From Mycobacterium colombiense CECT 3035 (GTDB lineage: Bacteria; Actinomycetota; Actinomycetes; Mycobacteriales; Mycobacteriaceae), in NCBI RefSeq assembly GCF_002105755.1, contig NZ_CP020821.1, forward strand, positions 4,836,001 to 4,900,000: a DNA stretch of 64,000 nt. The letters are read 5' to 3'. Position 1 is the stretch's first letter; the number at the start of each line of letters is the position of its first letter. The notes under the pieces were generated by a model. The model did no database searches, was not told the DNA's origin, and saw only the letters and a program-made list of their open reading frames with translations. Shown piece after piece: positions 8,204-17,256 of the stretch. The translations under genes were made by a program, and so were the position numbers.

Positions 8204-10474
8204 TCAGCGCGACGCGGGGGTCGCCGTCCTGACGCTCTCGCGGCCACCGAGATTGGTGGCCGCGGTGATCACGGCGCGCTCGATCTGTCGTAGCGCGTGC
8301 ACCGCGGTGAGGAAGCGCCGGGTATCTGCGCGGGTGTCGCCGCGGCCGTCGCCGTCCTGTTGCCGGGCCACGGTCTCGGCGGCGTCCAGGTCGTCGGCCG
8401 CCGAAACCAGGGTCGGCGCGTGGCCGCCCTCGATGGCCTCCTCCAACGCGTCGATGTTGCGTCGCGTCTGGTCCGCGGCCGCCGAGAACGCCTGCGCCAG
8501 TTCGGAGGCCAGCGAGGGTGACCCGACGGGATCCCGATACTGCTCGGCGCTGCGCGCCAGGCTGCGGCCGTACCGGTCGCAGGCGGTGAAGATCCGCAGC
8601 GCGCGCCGGATGCTGCGCCGTCCGGCAAGTCCGGCGACTCCGGCCAGCAACGGTTTGGCGGTGACCCGGAACTGCTGCAGGTCCCGGTCGAGCTGACGCG
8701 CCTGCTCCGACGGGCTGGCGCCGTCCTGGACACCGAACATGGTCGCGGTGGAGACCTCGATCAGCGCGGACAGGCTCGTCAAGAAGGCGCGGGCTTCGCT
8801 GCGGATCGCCGTTCTGGTGTTGGTCGGCAGCACCACCACCGCGACGGTCGCCCCGATGACGGCGCCGATCGCGGTCTCTTCGATCCGCAGCATCAGCACA
8901 CCGAACGAGAACTGGCCGAGCAGGCCGTACAACAGCGCCAGCATCGTGGTGATCCAGAAGGTCATCAGGCTGTACGTGACCGTCATGAAGTAGAAGGCGC
9001 AGAACAGGCACACGAAGATGCCGGCCAGCGCGGCGGTCTTGTGGCCGGTCAGCAGCGTGGCCACCAACACGCCGCACGGCACGCCGAGCAGCGTCCCGAG
9101 CAGGCGCTGCCAGCCCTTGGTCAGGGTTTCGCCCCAGGAGTTGGTGCCGGCGAAGATGACGAACGCCGCGATCACCGCCCAATACCAGCGCGCCGGCGAC
9201 ACCAGTTCGCCGACGACGATGGCCAGGGACGCGGCGACCGAGACTTGGACGGCCTGCCGGGTGGTCGGGCGCAGCCCGGCGGCCGGCTCCTCCCCGGCGG
9301 CCTCCTCGGGAACGGCGTCCTCGGGCGGCTGAGGGCGCTCGCCGTCGCCGTCGTCGAGGGGCCGGCCGGTGGCCACCCGGTCGACGATCGCCCGCACGTC
9401 GGACGTCGCCGATGCGGCGTTGATGATCGCCAGCGCGAGGCGGCGCACGGCCGTGCCGGCCTCGTCGTCGGCGGGCCCGCGCTGCTCGTCGAGCAGCCGC
9501 TGCGCGCGGTCCGCCGCCCGGCGCAACCCGTCGGGTTCGGGAAGGCGGATGGCCCGCGACAGCTGGGTGAGGGCGTCGACGAGGGCGGCCCGGGTGGGCG
9601 CGGGCATGGAATCGGGGTCCTCGCAGGCGATGACGGCCGCCCGGCGGCCGGCGGTGGCGACCCATTCGATGGCCAGCTCCGCGTCCAGCAGCCAGGGGGC
9701 GAGTTGTTCGGCGGTGACGCCGGGCCACACGGTGCCGGGGTCGGCCTTGTCTTCGATCTGGCTCTGCACCATCAGTGCGGTCTCGTTGAGCCGGATGGTG
9801 CGGGCCCGCATCCGGCGGCGCCGCCGCTCGTCGAGGCGGCCCGTGCGCACCGCCTCGGCGGTGGTGTCCAGGACGATCGCCATCCGGGCCCGCAGCGCCC
9901 GGATGGTGGCACGCAGCACCCGCTCCGGCCGGTCGGGCATCACGTAGGCGCTCATCACGTACGTGCACACGGTGCCCACCGCGACCGCGCCGATCATCCA
10001 GGGCAGCTCCGCGAGCCGGGCCCGCAGATACAGCGTGAAGAAGTAGGACATGAACGCGACCATGCCCAGCGCCCGGCCCCGCGCCCCGTAGCGCCGGATG
10101 TAGGCCGCGGTGAACACGACGAGCACGAAGACGACGTCGCTGGCCACCGTGTGCGGCGCCAGCACCGCCGCGGCGGTGATGGACACCGCCGCGGGCAGGG
10201 GCAGCAGCGCCATCGTGATCCGCTGCTGGTGCGGGTCGGGTTCGTTGACGGATCGGGACGCGACCATCGTGATGACGACGCCCAGCAGGGCGACGGTCAG
10301 CGGTTGCCCCGTCGCCCGGGTGAGGACGAAGAGGGCCAGCAGGGAAAGGCCGAGCGCGGCCGTCGTCCGGGTGGCCATTCGCAGCCGCAGCAAGCCAGGA
10401 TCCGAGCCGATCACCCAATTGCGAGCGCGTTCGTAGATTATCGGGAGACCGCCTCTCTTGCGTGTACTCAACAT
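8204..10474 (-). CDS. FUSC-family membrane protein (aromatic acid exporter-like)
   Basis: A 756-residue integral membrane protein with two bundles of about six hydrophobic helices (residues ~35-190 and ~400-540), each followed by a soluble helical region. This duplicated layout is typical of the FUSC/YccS/AaeB family, whose known members export aromatic acids or are linked to resistance. The second bundle contains the characteristic WAVIAAFVIFAGTNSWGET and RLLGTLLGVPCG text. No partner membrane-fusion protein is present, as is usual in actinobacteria. It is divergent from galT with only 45 bp between starts, so the promoters must overlap. Confidence 0.8.
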   Translation of the reverse strand: MLSTRKRGGLPIIYERARNWVIGSDPGLLRLRMATRTTAALGLSLLALFVLTRATGQPLTVALLGVVITMVASRSVNEPDPHQQRITMALLPLPAAVSITAAAVLAPHTVASDVVFVLVVFTAAYIRRYGARGRALGMVAFMSYFFTLYLRARLAELPWMIGAVAVGTVCTYVMSAYVMPDRPERVLRATIRALRARMAIVLDTTAEAVRTGRLDERRRRRMRARTIRLNETALMVQSQIEDKADPGTVWPGVTAEQLAPWLLDAELAIEWVATAGRRAAVIACEDPDSMPAPTRAALVDALTQLSRAIRLPEPDGLRRAADRAQRLLDEQRGPADDEAGTAVRRLALAIINAASATSDVRAIVDRVATGRPLDDGDGERPQPPEDAVPEEAAGEEPAAGLRPTTRQAVQVSVAASLAIVVGELVSPARWYWAVIAAFVIFAGTNSWGETLTKGWQRLLGTLLGVPCGVLVATLLTGHKTAALAGIFVCLFCAFYFMTVTYSLMTFWITTMLALLYGLLGQFSFGVLMLRIEETAIGAVIGATVAVVVLPTNTRTAIRSEARAFLTSLSALIEVSTATMFGVQDGASPSEQARQLDRDLQQFRVTAKPLLAGVAGLAGRRSIRRALRIFTACDRYGRSLARSAEQYRDPVGSPSLASELAQAFSAAADQTRRNIDALEEAIEGGHAPTLVSAADDLDAAETVARQQDGDGRGDTRADTRRFLTAVHALRQIERAVITAATNLGGRESVRTATPASR

Positions 10475-10519
10475 GGTTACCCGAACCGCGACGGGGCGAC
10501 CAAGCTAGTCTTCGACATC

Positions 10520-11626
10520 GTGACCCCGCCGACGCTCGCGAAGCTGGCTGACGGTCGTGACCTGCTGTTCTTCGCGCTGCCCGGGCATCGTCCGGCGCCG
10601 GTCGAGGACCGCAGGCCGCTGCCGGCGCGTGAGCCCGCCGCGCAGTCGCAGTTGCGGTTCGACCGGTCCACCGGGCAGTGGGTGATCGTCGCGGCGCTGC
10701 GCCAGGACCGCACCTACAAGCCGCCACCGGACGCGTGCCCGCTGTGCCCGGGCCCGACCGGACTGACCAGCGAGGTGCCCGCGCCCGACTACGACGTCGT
10801 CGTGTTCGAGAACCGGTTCCCCAGCCTGTCCGGCGCGCTGCCGTCGCTGCCCGCCTCGCCGCCCGTGGCCGCCGGGGACGGCTTCGTGACCGCGCCCGGG
10901 CACGGCCGCTGCGAGGTGATCTGCTTCTCCGCCAACCACACCGGGTCCGTCGCCCAGCTGGAGCCGGCGCACGCGCGGCTGGTGGTCGAGGCGTGGCGGC
11001 ATCGCACCGCCGATCTGATGGCCCGGCCGGGCATCGAGCAGGTGTTCTGCTTCGAGAACCGCGGCGAGGAGATCGGCGTGACGCTGACCCATCCGCACGG
11101 TCAGATCTATGGCTATCCCTACCTGACGCCGCGCACCGCGACCATGCTGGAGCAGGCTCGACAACACCGAAACCGGCACGGTGGCAACCTGTTCGGCGAC
11201 CTGCTGGCCCGCGAGGTCGCCGACGGCAGCCGCATCATCGCGCGCGACGAGCTGTTCACCGCGTTCGTGCCGTTCGCGGCCCGCTGGCCCGTCGAGGTGC
11301 ACATCTACCCGAATCGGTTCGTGCGCAACCTGACCGAACTCGACGAGGACGAATTGGACGCGTTCGTCGGCGTGTACCTCGACGTGCTCGGCCGGTTCGA
11401 CCGGATGTATGCCCCCGCTGTCGGGCCGCTGCCCTACATTTCGGCGCTGCACCAATACGCCGACACCGCGGCCCAGGCCGAGGGCTACTTCCACGTCGAA
11501 TTGATGTCCATCCGGCGCAGCGCCACCAAGCTCAAGTACCTGGCCGCCTCCGAATCGGCGATGGACGCCTTCATCGGCGACGTCACACCGGAAAGCGTGG
11601 CCCAGCGGCTGGTCGAACTGCGATGA
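10520..11626 (+). CDS. galT: Galactose-1-phosphate uridylyltransferase
   Basis: GalT (368 residues) exchanges UMP between UDP-glucose and galactose-1-phosphate in the Leloir pathway. The active-site motif THPHGQIY (His-Pro-His) is present, as are the zinc-site text CPLCPG and the substrate loop NRFPSLSG, and C-terminal residues of the HIT-like fold ([15 protein letters not shown]). The GTG at 10520 gives the expected length. The protein is one continuous reading frame, whereas I recall that Mtb annotates two pieces (galTa/galTb). It overlaps galK by four bases, so the two are translationally coupled. Confidence 0.93.
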   Translation: MTPPTLAKLADGRDLLFFALPGHRPAPVEDRRPLPAREPAAQSQLRFDRSTGQWVIVAALRQDRTYKPPPDACPLCPGPTGLTSEVPAPDYDVVVFENRFPSLSGALPSLPASPPVAAGDGFVTAPGHGRCEVICFSANHTGSVAQLEPAHARLVVEAWRHRTADLMARPGIEQVFCFENRGEEIGVTLTHPHGQIYGYPYLTPRTATMLEQARQHRNRHGGNLFGDLLAREVADGSRIIARDELFTAFVPFAARWPVEVHIYPNRFVRNLTELDEDELDAFVGVYLDVLGRFDRMYAPAVGPLPYISALHQYADTAAQAEGYFHVELMSIRRSATKLKYLAASESAMDAFIGDVTPESVAQRLVELR

Positions 11627-12711
11627 CGATCCGCTACGCCGCGCCGGGACGGGTCAACCTGATCGGCGAACACACCGACTACAACCTGGGTTTCGCGCTG
11701 CCCATCGCCTTGCCGCAGCGCACCGTCGCGACGTTCGCGCCCGCCGACGACGGCGCGATCACCGTGGTGAGCGACCGCGCGGACGCCCCGGTGCGCGTTC
11801 CGGTCGGCACCGCTCCCGGCGAGGTGACCGGCTGGGCGGCCTACGTGGCTGGCGTGGTGTGGGCGCTGCGCCAGGGCGGTCACCCGGTGCCCGGCGGCAC
11901 CATGTCGATCACCAGCGACGTGGAGATGGGATCGGGCCTGTCCTCCTCGGCGGCGCTGGAATGCGCGGCGCTGGGCGCGATCACCTCGGCCGCAGGCGTC
12001 CGCATCGACACCAAGGAGCAGGCCCGGCTCGCCCAGCGGGCCGAGAACGAGTATGTGGGCGCGCCAACGGGTTTGCTCGACCAGCTCGCCGCGCTCTTCG
12101 GCCGGGACGCGACGGCGGTGCTGATCGACTTCGCCGACCTGACCGTCACGCCGGTGGCATTCGACCCGGAGTCCGCGGACGTCGCGTTGCTGCTGATCGA
12201 CTCCCGGGAGCGGCACAGCCACGCCGGCGGCGACTACGCGGCACGGCGGGCGTCGTGCGAGCGGGCCGCCGCCGACCTGTCGGCGTCCTCGTTGCGCGCG
12301 GCCGCCGATCGCGGGGCCTCCGACCTGTCGGCCGTGCGCGACCCCGTCGACGCCCGCCGCGCCCGGCACGTGTTGAGCGAGAACCGGCGGGTCATCGACT
12401 GCGTTGCGGCGCTGAAAAATTCGGACTACCCCGAAGCCGGGCGGCTCTTCACCGCCTCGCACGCCTCCATGCGCGACGACTTCGAGATCACCACTGAACG
12501 CATCGACCTGATCGCCGGCACCGCGGTGCGGGCGGGCGCGCTGGGGGCGCGGATGACCGGCGGCGGCTTCGGCGGCTGTGTGATCGCCCTGGTGCCGCTG
12601 GACCGCACCGGGGAGGTCGGCGAGGCGGTGCAACGCGCCGCGATCGACGCCGGCTTCGAGCGGCCGACCGTCCGCCGGACCCGCGCGGCCGCGGGCGCCG
12701 GCCTGCTGTGA
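11623..12711 (+). CDS. galK: Galactokinase
   Basis: A GHMP-family kinase of 362 residues that phosphorylates galactose at C1. The N-terminal galactokinase signature [13 protein letters not shown], the GHMP ATP loop [11 protein letters not shown], and the C-terminal [13 protein letters not shown] are all present. The start ATG overlaps the galT stop (ATGA), confirming a galTK operon. No galE lies nearby. The adjacent 3' region carries inverted repeats belonging to the next gene. Confidence 0.94.
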   Translation: MTIRYAAPGRVNLIGEHTDYNLGFALPIALPQRTVATFAPADDGAITVVSDRADAPVRVPVGTAPGEVTGWAAYVAGVVWALRQGGHPVPGGTMSITSDVEMGSGLSSSAALECAALGAITSAAGVRIDTKEQARLAQRAENEYVGAPTGLLDQLAALFGRDATAVLIDFADLTVTPVAFDPESADVALLLIDSRERHSHAGGDYAARRASCERAAADLSASSLRAAADRGASDLSAVRDPVDARRARHVLSENRRVIDCVAALKNSDYPEAGRLFTASHASMRDDFEITTERIDLIAGTAVRAGALGARMTGGGFGGCVIALVPLDRTGEVGEAVQRAAIDAGFERPTVRRTRAAAGAGLL

Positions 12712-12818
12712 GAGATCAACGGCGGGCGGCGGCGAATGTCCCTGACGGGCGCCCGAACTTACTTGCCCGGCAATTTCGCGATTCTGCCGATGACCACTGG
12801 TCACTAAATGTAACGTGA

Positions 12819-12900
12819 ACCCCCATGGGGGTATCTCACTCCTGCATGTGCAGAACAGGTTTCTCCGGCCGAGCAGTAGCGATCGGTGCGCGATCGCTAC
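12819..12900 (+). promoter_or_regulatory. Cluster of strong inverted repeats before the PAS-ANTAR gene
   Basis: Three symmetrical elements lie within 82 bp: a perfect 14-bp palindrome ACCCCCATGGGGGT (12819-12832), CTGCA-TG-TGCAG (12842-12853), and a perfect 10-bp inverted repeat GTAGCGATCG-GTGCG-CGATCGCTAC (12876-12900, arms 12876-12885 and 12891-12900). They lie in a stretch with poor coding character ahead of the likely GTG at 12947. They may fold as consecutive RNA hairpins or act as DNA operators. The next gene encodes an ANTAR protein, a family known to bind paired hairpins, so autoregulation is possible, but the loops do not show the canonical ANTAR hexaloop. Confidence 0.45.
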
Positions 12901-12946
12901 CGATTGCTGCCGCCCATCCCATCGCCGTCGATGCGAAACGTGCACC

Positions 12947-13633
12947 GTGGCTTGGAATTTAGACGGCCAAGCCGCGGCGATCGAGCGGGGGCTGGGCGGC
13001 GCCACCCCGCAATCCGTCGGCTGGTTCCGCTTCTACTTCGAAGGCCAGCGCTGGGTGTGGTCCGACCAGGTCCAGCGCATGCACGGGTACGAACCGGGCA
13101 CCGTGACACCCACCACCGAGTTGGTGCTGTCCCACAAGCATCCGGCCGATCGCCCCCAGGTGACCGACGGCATCAACGACATGATCAGGCGCCGCCGGGC
13201 GTTCTCCACGCGGCATCGCATCGTGGACACCGGCGGGATGATTCACCACGTCCTCGTGGTGGGCGACCCGTTCTGCGACGAGGACGGGAAAGTCGTCGGC
13301 ACCCACGGCTTCTACATCGAACTCACGCCGGCACCCGCCCGCGCCCGGGAGGACTCCATCAGCGCCAAGGTCGCCGAAATCGCCGGGCGCCGCGGCGTAA
13401 TCGACCGCACCAAAGGCATGCTGATGCTGATCTACGGGATCGACGAGGACGCCGCGTTCAACACGCTCAAGACGCTGTCCCAGTCGGGGAACATGAAGCT
13501 CGGACTGCTCGCCCAACGCATCGCCGACGACTTCGCGGCGCTGGGCAAAGAGGTGATCACCGCGCGCTCGCGCTTCGACCAACGCCTGCGTGAGGCGCAC
13601 CTGCGCTCGCCCGGCGCCGGCGGCGACGGCTGA
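12947..13633 (+). CDS. PAS-ANTAR regulatory protein
   Basis: A cytoplasmic protein of 228 residues from the GTG at 12947. Residues ~18-120 form a PAS domain (VWSDQVQRMHGYEPGTV, then RHRIVDTGGMIHHVLVVGD), and residues ~140-205 an ANTAR RNA-binding domain (RGVIDRTKGMLMLIYGID and LAQRIADDF). ANTAR proteins act as antiterminators by binding two-hairpin RNA sites, usually switched by a sensory domain; here the PAS domain would be the sensor. A GTG at 12815 would extend the frame by 44 codons, but that stretch is Cys/Arg/Ser-rich and carries the inverted repeats, so I prefer 12947. Confidence 0.8.
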   Translation: MAWNLDGQAAAIERGLGGATPQSVGWFRFYFEGQRWVWSDQVQRMHGYEPGTVTPTTELVLSHKHPADRPQVTDGINDMIRRRRAFSTRHRIVDTGGMIHHVLVVGDPFCDEDGKVVGTHGFYIELTPAPARAREDSISAKVAEIAGRRGVIDRTKGMLMLIYGIDEDAAFNTLKTLSQSGNMKLGLLAQRIADDFAALGKEVITARSRFDQRLREAHLRSPGAGGDG

Positions 13634-13645
13634 GCGGGCGCGGTT

Positions 13646-14131
13646 CTACTCCGCCGGACTCAGCCGGACCGCACCGAGATGCAGCCGATCGACCGCCTCG
13701 GCGAACTCATCGCGGGTCGGGATGCGCTGGTCGCGGAACTTCAGCCCGATCATGCGTTGCGCGCGCTGAACACCGTAGGACTCGGCGCAGCGCGACAACA
13801 GGTCGGAGACGGCACCCCGGTCGCGAATCAGCTCACCGCGCATCGCCGTCGACTTGCCGTCGTACACCACCTGGACCGGCCCGCCGCCGCGGAAGTTCTG
13901 CTTCCATCCAGCGCCGGTCAGCGCGTAGAGCTGGCCGTCAATCAGGTGGGCGCTCAACGGAATTGAATACGGCCGGCCCGTCTTGCGCCCGGTGAAGTTC
14001 AACACCATGAACTGATTGCGGGCGAGGCCGGCCAGCGGGCTGCGCAGCAGGAATCCCATCGCCGGATTGACCAGACGCATCAGCGCCGACGGTGGATGCC
14101 CGGCGTCCACCGCATACGACTGCTCTGTCAT
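13646..14131 (-). CDS. Deazaflavin (F420)-dependent nitroreductase-family protein
   Basis: A 161-residue protein of the Ddn/DUF385 flavin/deazaflavin oxidoreductase group with a split-barrel fold. Characteristic text is VLNFTGRKTGRPYSIPLSAH (F420-phosphate binding region), LYALTGAGWKQNFRGGGPVQV and the following ELI strand. Such enzymes reduce quinones, nitro-compounds or other substrates with F420H2; the real substrate is unknown. It converges with the PAS-ANTAR gene, with 12 bp between the stops. The adjacent lpqN relic lies upstream on the same strand. Confidence 0.8.
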   Translation of the reverse strand: MTEQSYAVDAGHPPSALMRLVNPAMGFLLRSPLAGLARNQFMVLNFTGRKTGRPYSIPLSAHLIDGQLYALTGAGWKQNFRGGGPVQVVYDGKSTAMRGELIRDRGAVSDLLSRCAESYGVQRAQRMIGLKFRDQRIPTRDEFAEAVDRLHLGAVRLSPAE

Positions 14132-14172
14132 GGAATCACCGTAGAGCCAACCGGGGTCCGCGGCCTAGAAAC

Positions 14173-14418
14173 TCAGCCGGTGATGGTGGTGTTGTCGTCG
14201 GCCTCCAACCCGTCGGCGTTGAGCTGCAGCACGTACACCGCCGCCCTGGTATCGGGTTAGGTTCTGCACCTCGCCCGGCGCGTGCTGGATGAGCTTGGCC
14301 GGGTCGACGTCGCCGGTCAGCCGGGAGATGTTTTATCACCCGATTTGTGGTCGTGTCCGCGACCGGCGAGCACCGAACTCAGCGCCACGGAAAGGATTGC
14401 TAACGCCAAATGTTTCGT
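14173..14418 (-). pseudogene. lpqN: Remnant of lipoprotein gene lpqN
   Basis: Three broken pieces on the minus strand match, in order, the lipoprotein LpqN as I remember it from Mtb Rv0583c. The first (14418-14318) reads TKHLALAILSVALSSVLAGR: the start ATG is ACG and the lipobox cysteine is Arg (CGC for TGC), ending at a stop. The second, in another frame, reads LTGDVDPAKLIQHAPGEVQN. The third, in a further frame, reads VYVLQLNADGLEADDNTTIT and ends at the stop at 14173. At 246 bp the relic is about a third of a full gene, so internal deletions have occurred. Its position next to the GH92 gene is that of Rv0583c beside Rv0584. The 200 bp up to the GH92 start is AT-richer and shows no gene. 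Confidence 0.7.
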
Positions 14419-14618
14419 CGATCTAATCTCCCAAAGAATTAGGCTTCGACCAGCGCCGGCCGTGCTGGGGATGACAGCAATCCAATTAGCCCGACACTTT
14501 GCCAGAATCTTTTGGACTTTCCCGGCTCCGCGGCCGGTCGCCGATCGTTATCCAATTCGTCGGCCAAAACGCCACCCGAATACGACGTTGTGCAGTCGTT
14601 TTCCAGTATTAGACAGGT

Positions 14619-17252
14619 ATGCGGTCGCGGCGGGCCCTCATTGCGGTCATCGCGGCGTCGGCCGTCTTCATGGTCTTCATCGCGGCGGCCCCGCCGCGGG
14701 GATACGACGGCCCGCCGCTGTTCGTGGCCAACCCCGTCGACCACGTCGCGACCCTCATCGGCACCGGGACGGGTGGCGAGACGGTGGGGGAGATCAACAA
14801 CTTCCCGGGCGCCACCGTGCCGTTCGGCATGGTCCAGTACTCGCCGGACACCGTCGGCAACTACGCCGGCTACAACTACGACAACCCGCGCGCGAGCGGG
14901 TTCAGCATGACCCACGCCTCGGTGGGATGCGCTGCCTTCGGCGACATCTCGATGCTGCCGGTCACCGGCGAAATCGGCCTGCAACCCTGGAACGCCACCG
15001 AGAGGATCGCCCACGACGACACGGAGCAGGGCATGCCCGGCTACTACACCGTGCGGTTCCCCGGCACCGGGGTGAAGGCCGAACTCACCGCCACCGCGCA
15101 CACCGGCGTCGGCCGCTTCAGCTACCCGCGCAACGGACGGCCCGCGGTGCTGCAGGTGCGCTCCGGCTCGTCGCTGGCGGGCAACTCCCGCGCCACCATC
15201 CAGATCGGCGAGGACAACACCACGATCACCGGCTGGGCCACCAGCGGCGGATTCTGCGACAAGCCGAACGCCTACACCGTGTACTTCGCGATGAGGTTCA
15301 GCCAGCCGTTCACCTCGTACGGATCCTGGGACCGCAGCGCGGTTTACGCCGGCGCCCGCAGCGCCAACGCGCCGTACAGCGGCGGGTATGTGGAGTTTCC
15401 GGCCGGCTCGACGCTGCAGGTGCGCACCGCGATCTCCTACGTCGGCATCGAGGGGGCGCGGGCGAACCTGGCCGCCGAGGGCGCGGCGAACTTCGACGAC
15501 GTCCGCGCGGCGGCGTCGAGGGAATGGAACGCCGCGCTGTCGCGCGTGACGGTCGCCGGCCGCAACGTCGACGACCTGACCACCTTCTACACCGCCCTGT
15601 ACCGATCGCTGTTGCACCCCAACATGTTCAACGACGCCGACGGGCGCTACGTCGGGTTCGACGGCTCCATCCACATGGTGGCCGCCGGCCACACGCAATA
15701 CGCCAACTTCTCCGACTGGGACACCTACCGATGCCTGGCGGCGCTGCAGGCCCTGCTGTTCCCGGAGCGGGCCGGCGACATGGCCCAATCGCTGGTGAAC
15801 GACGCCGAGCAGAGCGGCGCGCTGCCCCGGTGGGCGTTCGCCAACGCCGCGACGGGTGAGATGAGCGGGGACAGCGTGGTACCGCTGATCGTGAACCTGA
15901 ACACCTTCGGCGCCAACGGCTTCGACACCAAAACCGCGTTGCGCTACATGGTGGATGGGGCGACCAAGGGCGGTGCGGGCCTGGGCGGTTACGTGGAGCG
16001 CCGCGGCATCGCCACCTACCAGCGGCTGGGCTATGCGCCGTTCACGCTGGAGTTCGGCCGCAACGGCTGGATCGCCGACGCCTCGATCACCCTTGAATGG
16101 TCGGTGGACGACTTCACCATTTCCCGATTCGCCGACTCGCTGGGCGATGCCGCGACCGCCGCCGAATTCGCGAATCGGTCCCAGTACTGGCAGAACCTGT
16201 TCAACCCGACCACCCGATACATCCTGCCGCGCAGCTGGACCGGCTACTTCCGGCGCGGGCCGGGGTTCGTCGTCGCCCCGGACAACTTCGGCCAGGTGGG
16301 GTACGACGAGGGCAACGCCGAACAGTACGTCTGGTCGGTGCCGCACAACGTCGCCGGGCTGGTGACCGCGCTCGGCGGACGCGCGGCCGTGGCCGATCGG
16401 CTCGACAAGTTCACCGAAAAGCTCAACGTCGGGCCCAATCAGCCCTACCTGTGGGCCGGCAACGAGCCGAGTTTCGGTGTGCCGTGGCTGTACAACTACA
16501 TCGGTCAACCGTGGAAGACCCAGCGCACGGTGGACCGGGTGCGCGGGCTTTTTGCTCCGACGGCCGACGGCGAGCCGGGCAACGACGACCTGGGAGCGCT
16601 GGCCAGCTGGTACGTGTGGGCGGCGCTGGGCCTGTACCCGGCCACCCCGGGAACGCCGATCCTGACGGTGGGTGCGCCGTTGTTCGACCGCATCGACATC
16701 GCGCTGCCGGAAAACAAATCCATCCGGATCGCGGCCCCCGGCGCCTCCGGGCCGCACCACCTCAAATACATCAGCGGGCTGAAGATCGACGGCCAGGCCA
16801 CCGACCGCACCTGGTTGCCCGAGTCGATCATCCGCACCGGCGGCACGCTCGCCTTCTCCCTGGCCGCCTATCCCGACAAACATTGGGGCACAGCCGAATC
16901 AGATGCGCCGCCGTCGTTCGGGACGGGCAGTTCGGCGGTCGCCGTCAACGTCGATCAGCCCGTCGTCACGATCGCACCGGGACACAAGGGCAGCGTCACC
17001 CTCGATGCCCAACGCATGACCGACGGCGCCGACGGCTACACCATCACCGGCACCTCGTCGGACGCCGGGATCGGCGCGCAGCCAGTGTCGGGCCGATTCG
17101 CCGCCGACGGATCGGCCAGCGTCACCGTCCCGATCACCGTGGCGCAGTCGGTGCCCGAGGACTATTACCTGGTGTCCTTGACCACCACCGTCGGCCAAAG
17201 CACGCGCACCTCAACGGTTCTCGTCGTCACGCAGACCGACACCGAGAGCTAG
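14619..17252 (+). CDS. Exported GH92 alpha-1,2-mannosidase-like protein
   Basis: An 877-residue protein with an N-terminal signal or anchor helix (residues ~4-25), then a GH92 catalytic region: [20 protein letters not shown] and [12 protein letters not shown] near the start, SDWDTYR in the middle, [15 protein letters not shown] at ~610 and [21 protein letters not shown] (about 655) at the end. GH92 enzymes are Ca-dependent exo-mannosidases, so mannose caps of lipoglycans or host glycans are plausible substrates. After residue ~770 an extra Ig-like C-terminal domain follows. Length and position equal Mtb Rv0584. It converges with the Rv0585c-like gene, 4 bp apart. Confidence 0.88.
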   Translation: MRSRRALIAVIAASAVFMVFIAAAPPRGYDGPPLFVANPVDHVATLIGTGTGGETVGEINNFPGATVPFGMVQYSPDTVGNYAGYNYDNPRASGFSMTHASVGCAAFGDISMLPVTGEIGLQPWNATERIAHDDTEQGMPGYYTVRFPGTGVKAELTATAHTGVGRFSYPRNGRPAVLQVRSGSSLAGNSRATIQIGEDNTTITGWATSGGFCDKPNAYTVYFAMRFSQPFTSYGSWDRSAVYAGARSANAPYSGGYVEFPAGSTLQVRTAISYVGIEGARANLAAEGAANFDDVRAAASREWNAALSRVTVAGRNVDDLTTFYTALYRSLLHPNMFNDADGRYVGFDGSIHMVAAGHTQYANFSDWDTYRCLAALQALLFPERAGDMAQSLVNDAEQSGALPRWAFANAATGEMSGDSVVPLIVNLNTFGANGFDTKTALRYMVDGATKGGAGLGGYVERRGIATYQRLGYAPFTLEFGRNGWIADASITLEWSVDDFTISRFADSLGDAATAAEFANRSQYWQNLFNPTTRYILPRSWTGYFRRGPGFVVAPDNFGQVGYDEGNAEQYVWSVPHNVAGLVTALGGRAAVADRLDKFTEKLNVGPNQPYLWAGNEPSFGVPWLYNYIGQPWKTQRTVDRVRGLFAPTADGEPGNDDLGALASWYVWAALGLYPATPGTPILTVGAPLFDRIDIALPENKSIRIAAPGASGPHHLKYISGLKIDGQATDRTWLPESIIRTGGTLAFSLAAYPDKHWGTAESDAPPSFGTGSSAVAVNVDQPVVTIAPGHKGSVTLDAQRMTDGADGYTITGTSSDAGIGAQPVSGRFAADGSASVTVPITVAQSVPEDYYLVSLTTTVGQSTRTSTVLVVTQTDTES

Positions 17253-17256
17253 GCCC

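Noticed and set aside
8181..10727. A very long alternative frame antisense to galT and overlapping the FUSC gene
   Set aside because: Arg/Ala/Pro-rich text with no family motif; a GC-rich shadow of the real minus-strand FUSC gene.
12815..12946. N-terminal extension of the PAS-ANTAR protein from the GTG at 12815
   Set aside because: The extension is Cys/Arg/Ser-rich, carries the palindromes and lacks similarity to PAS proteins; the GTG at 12947 is better.
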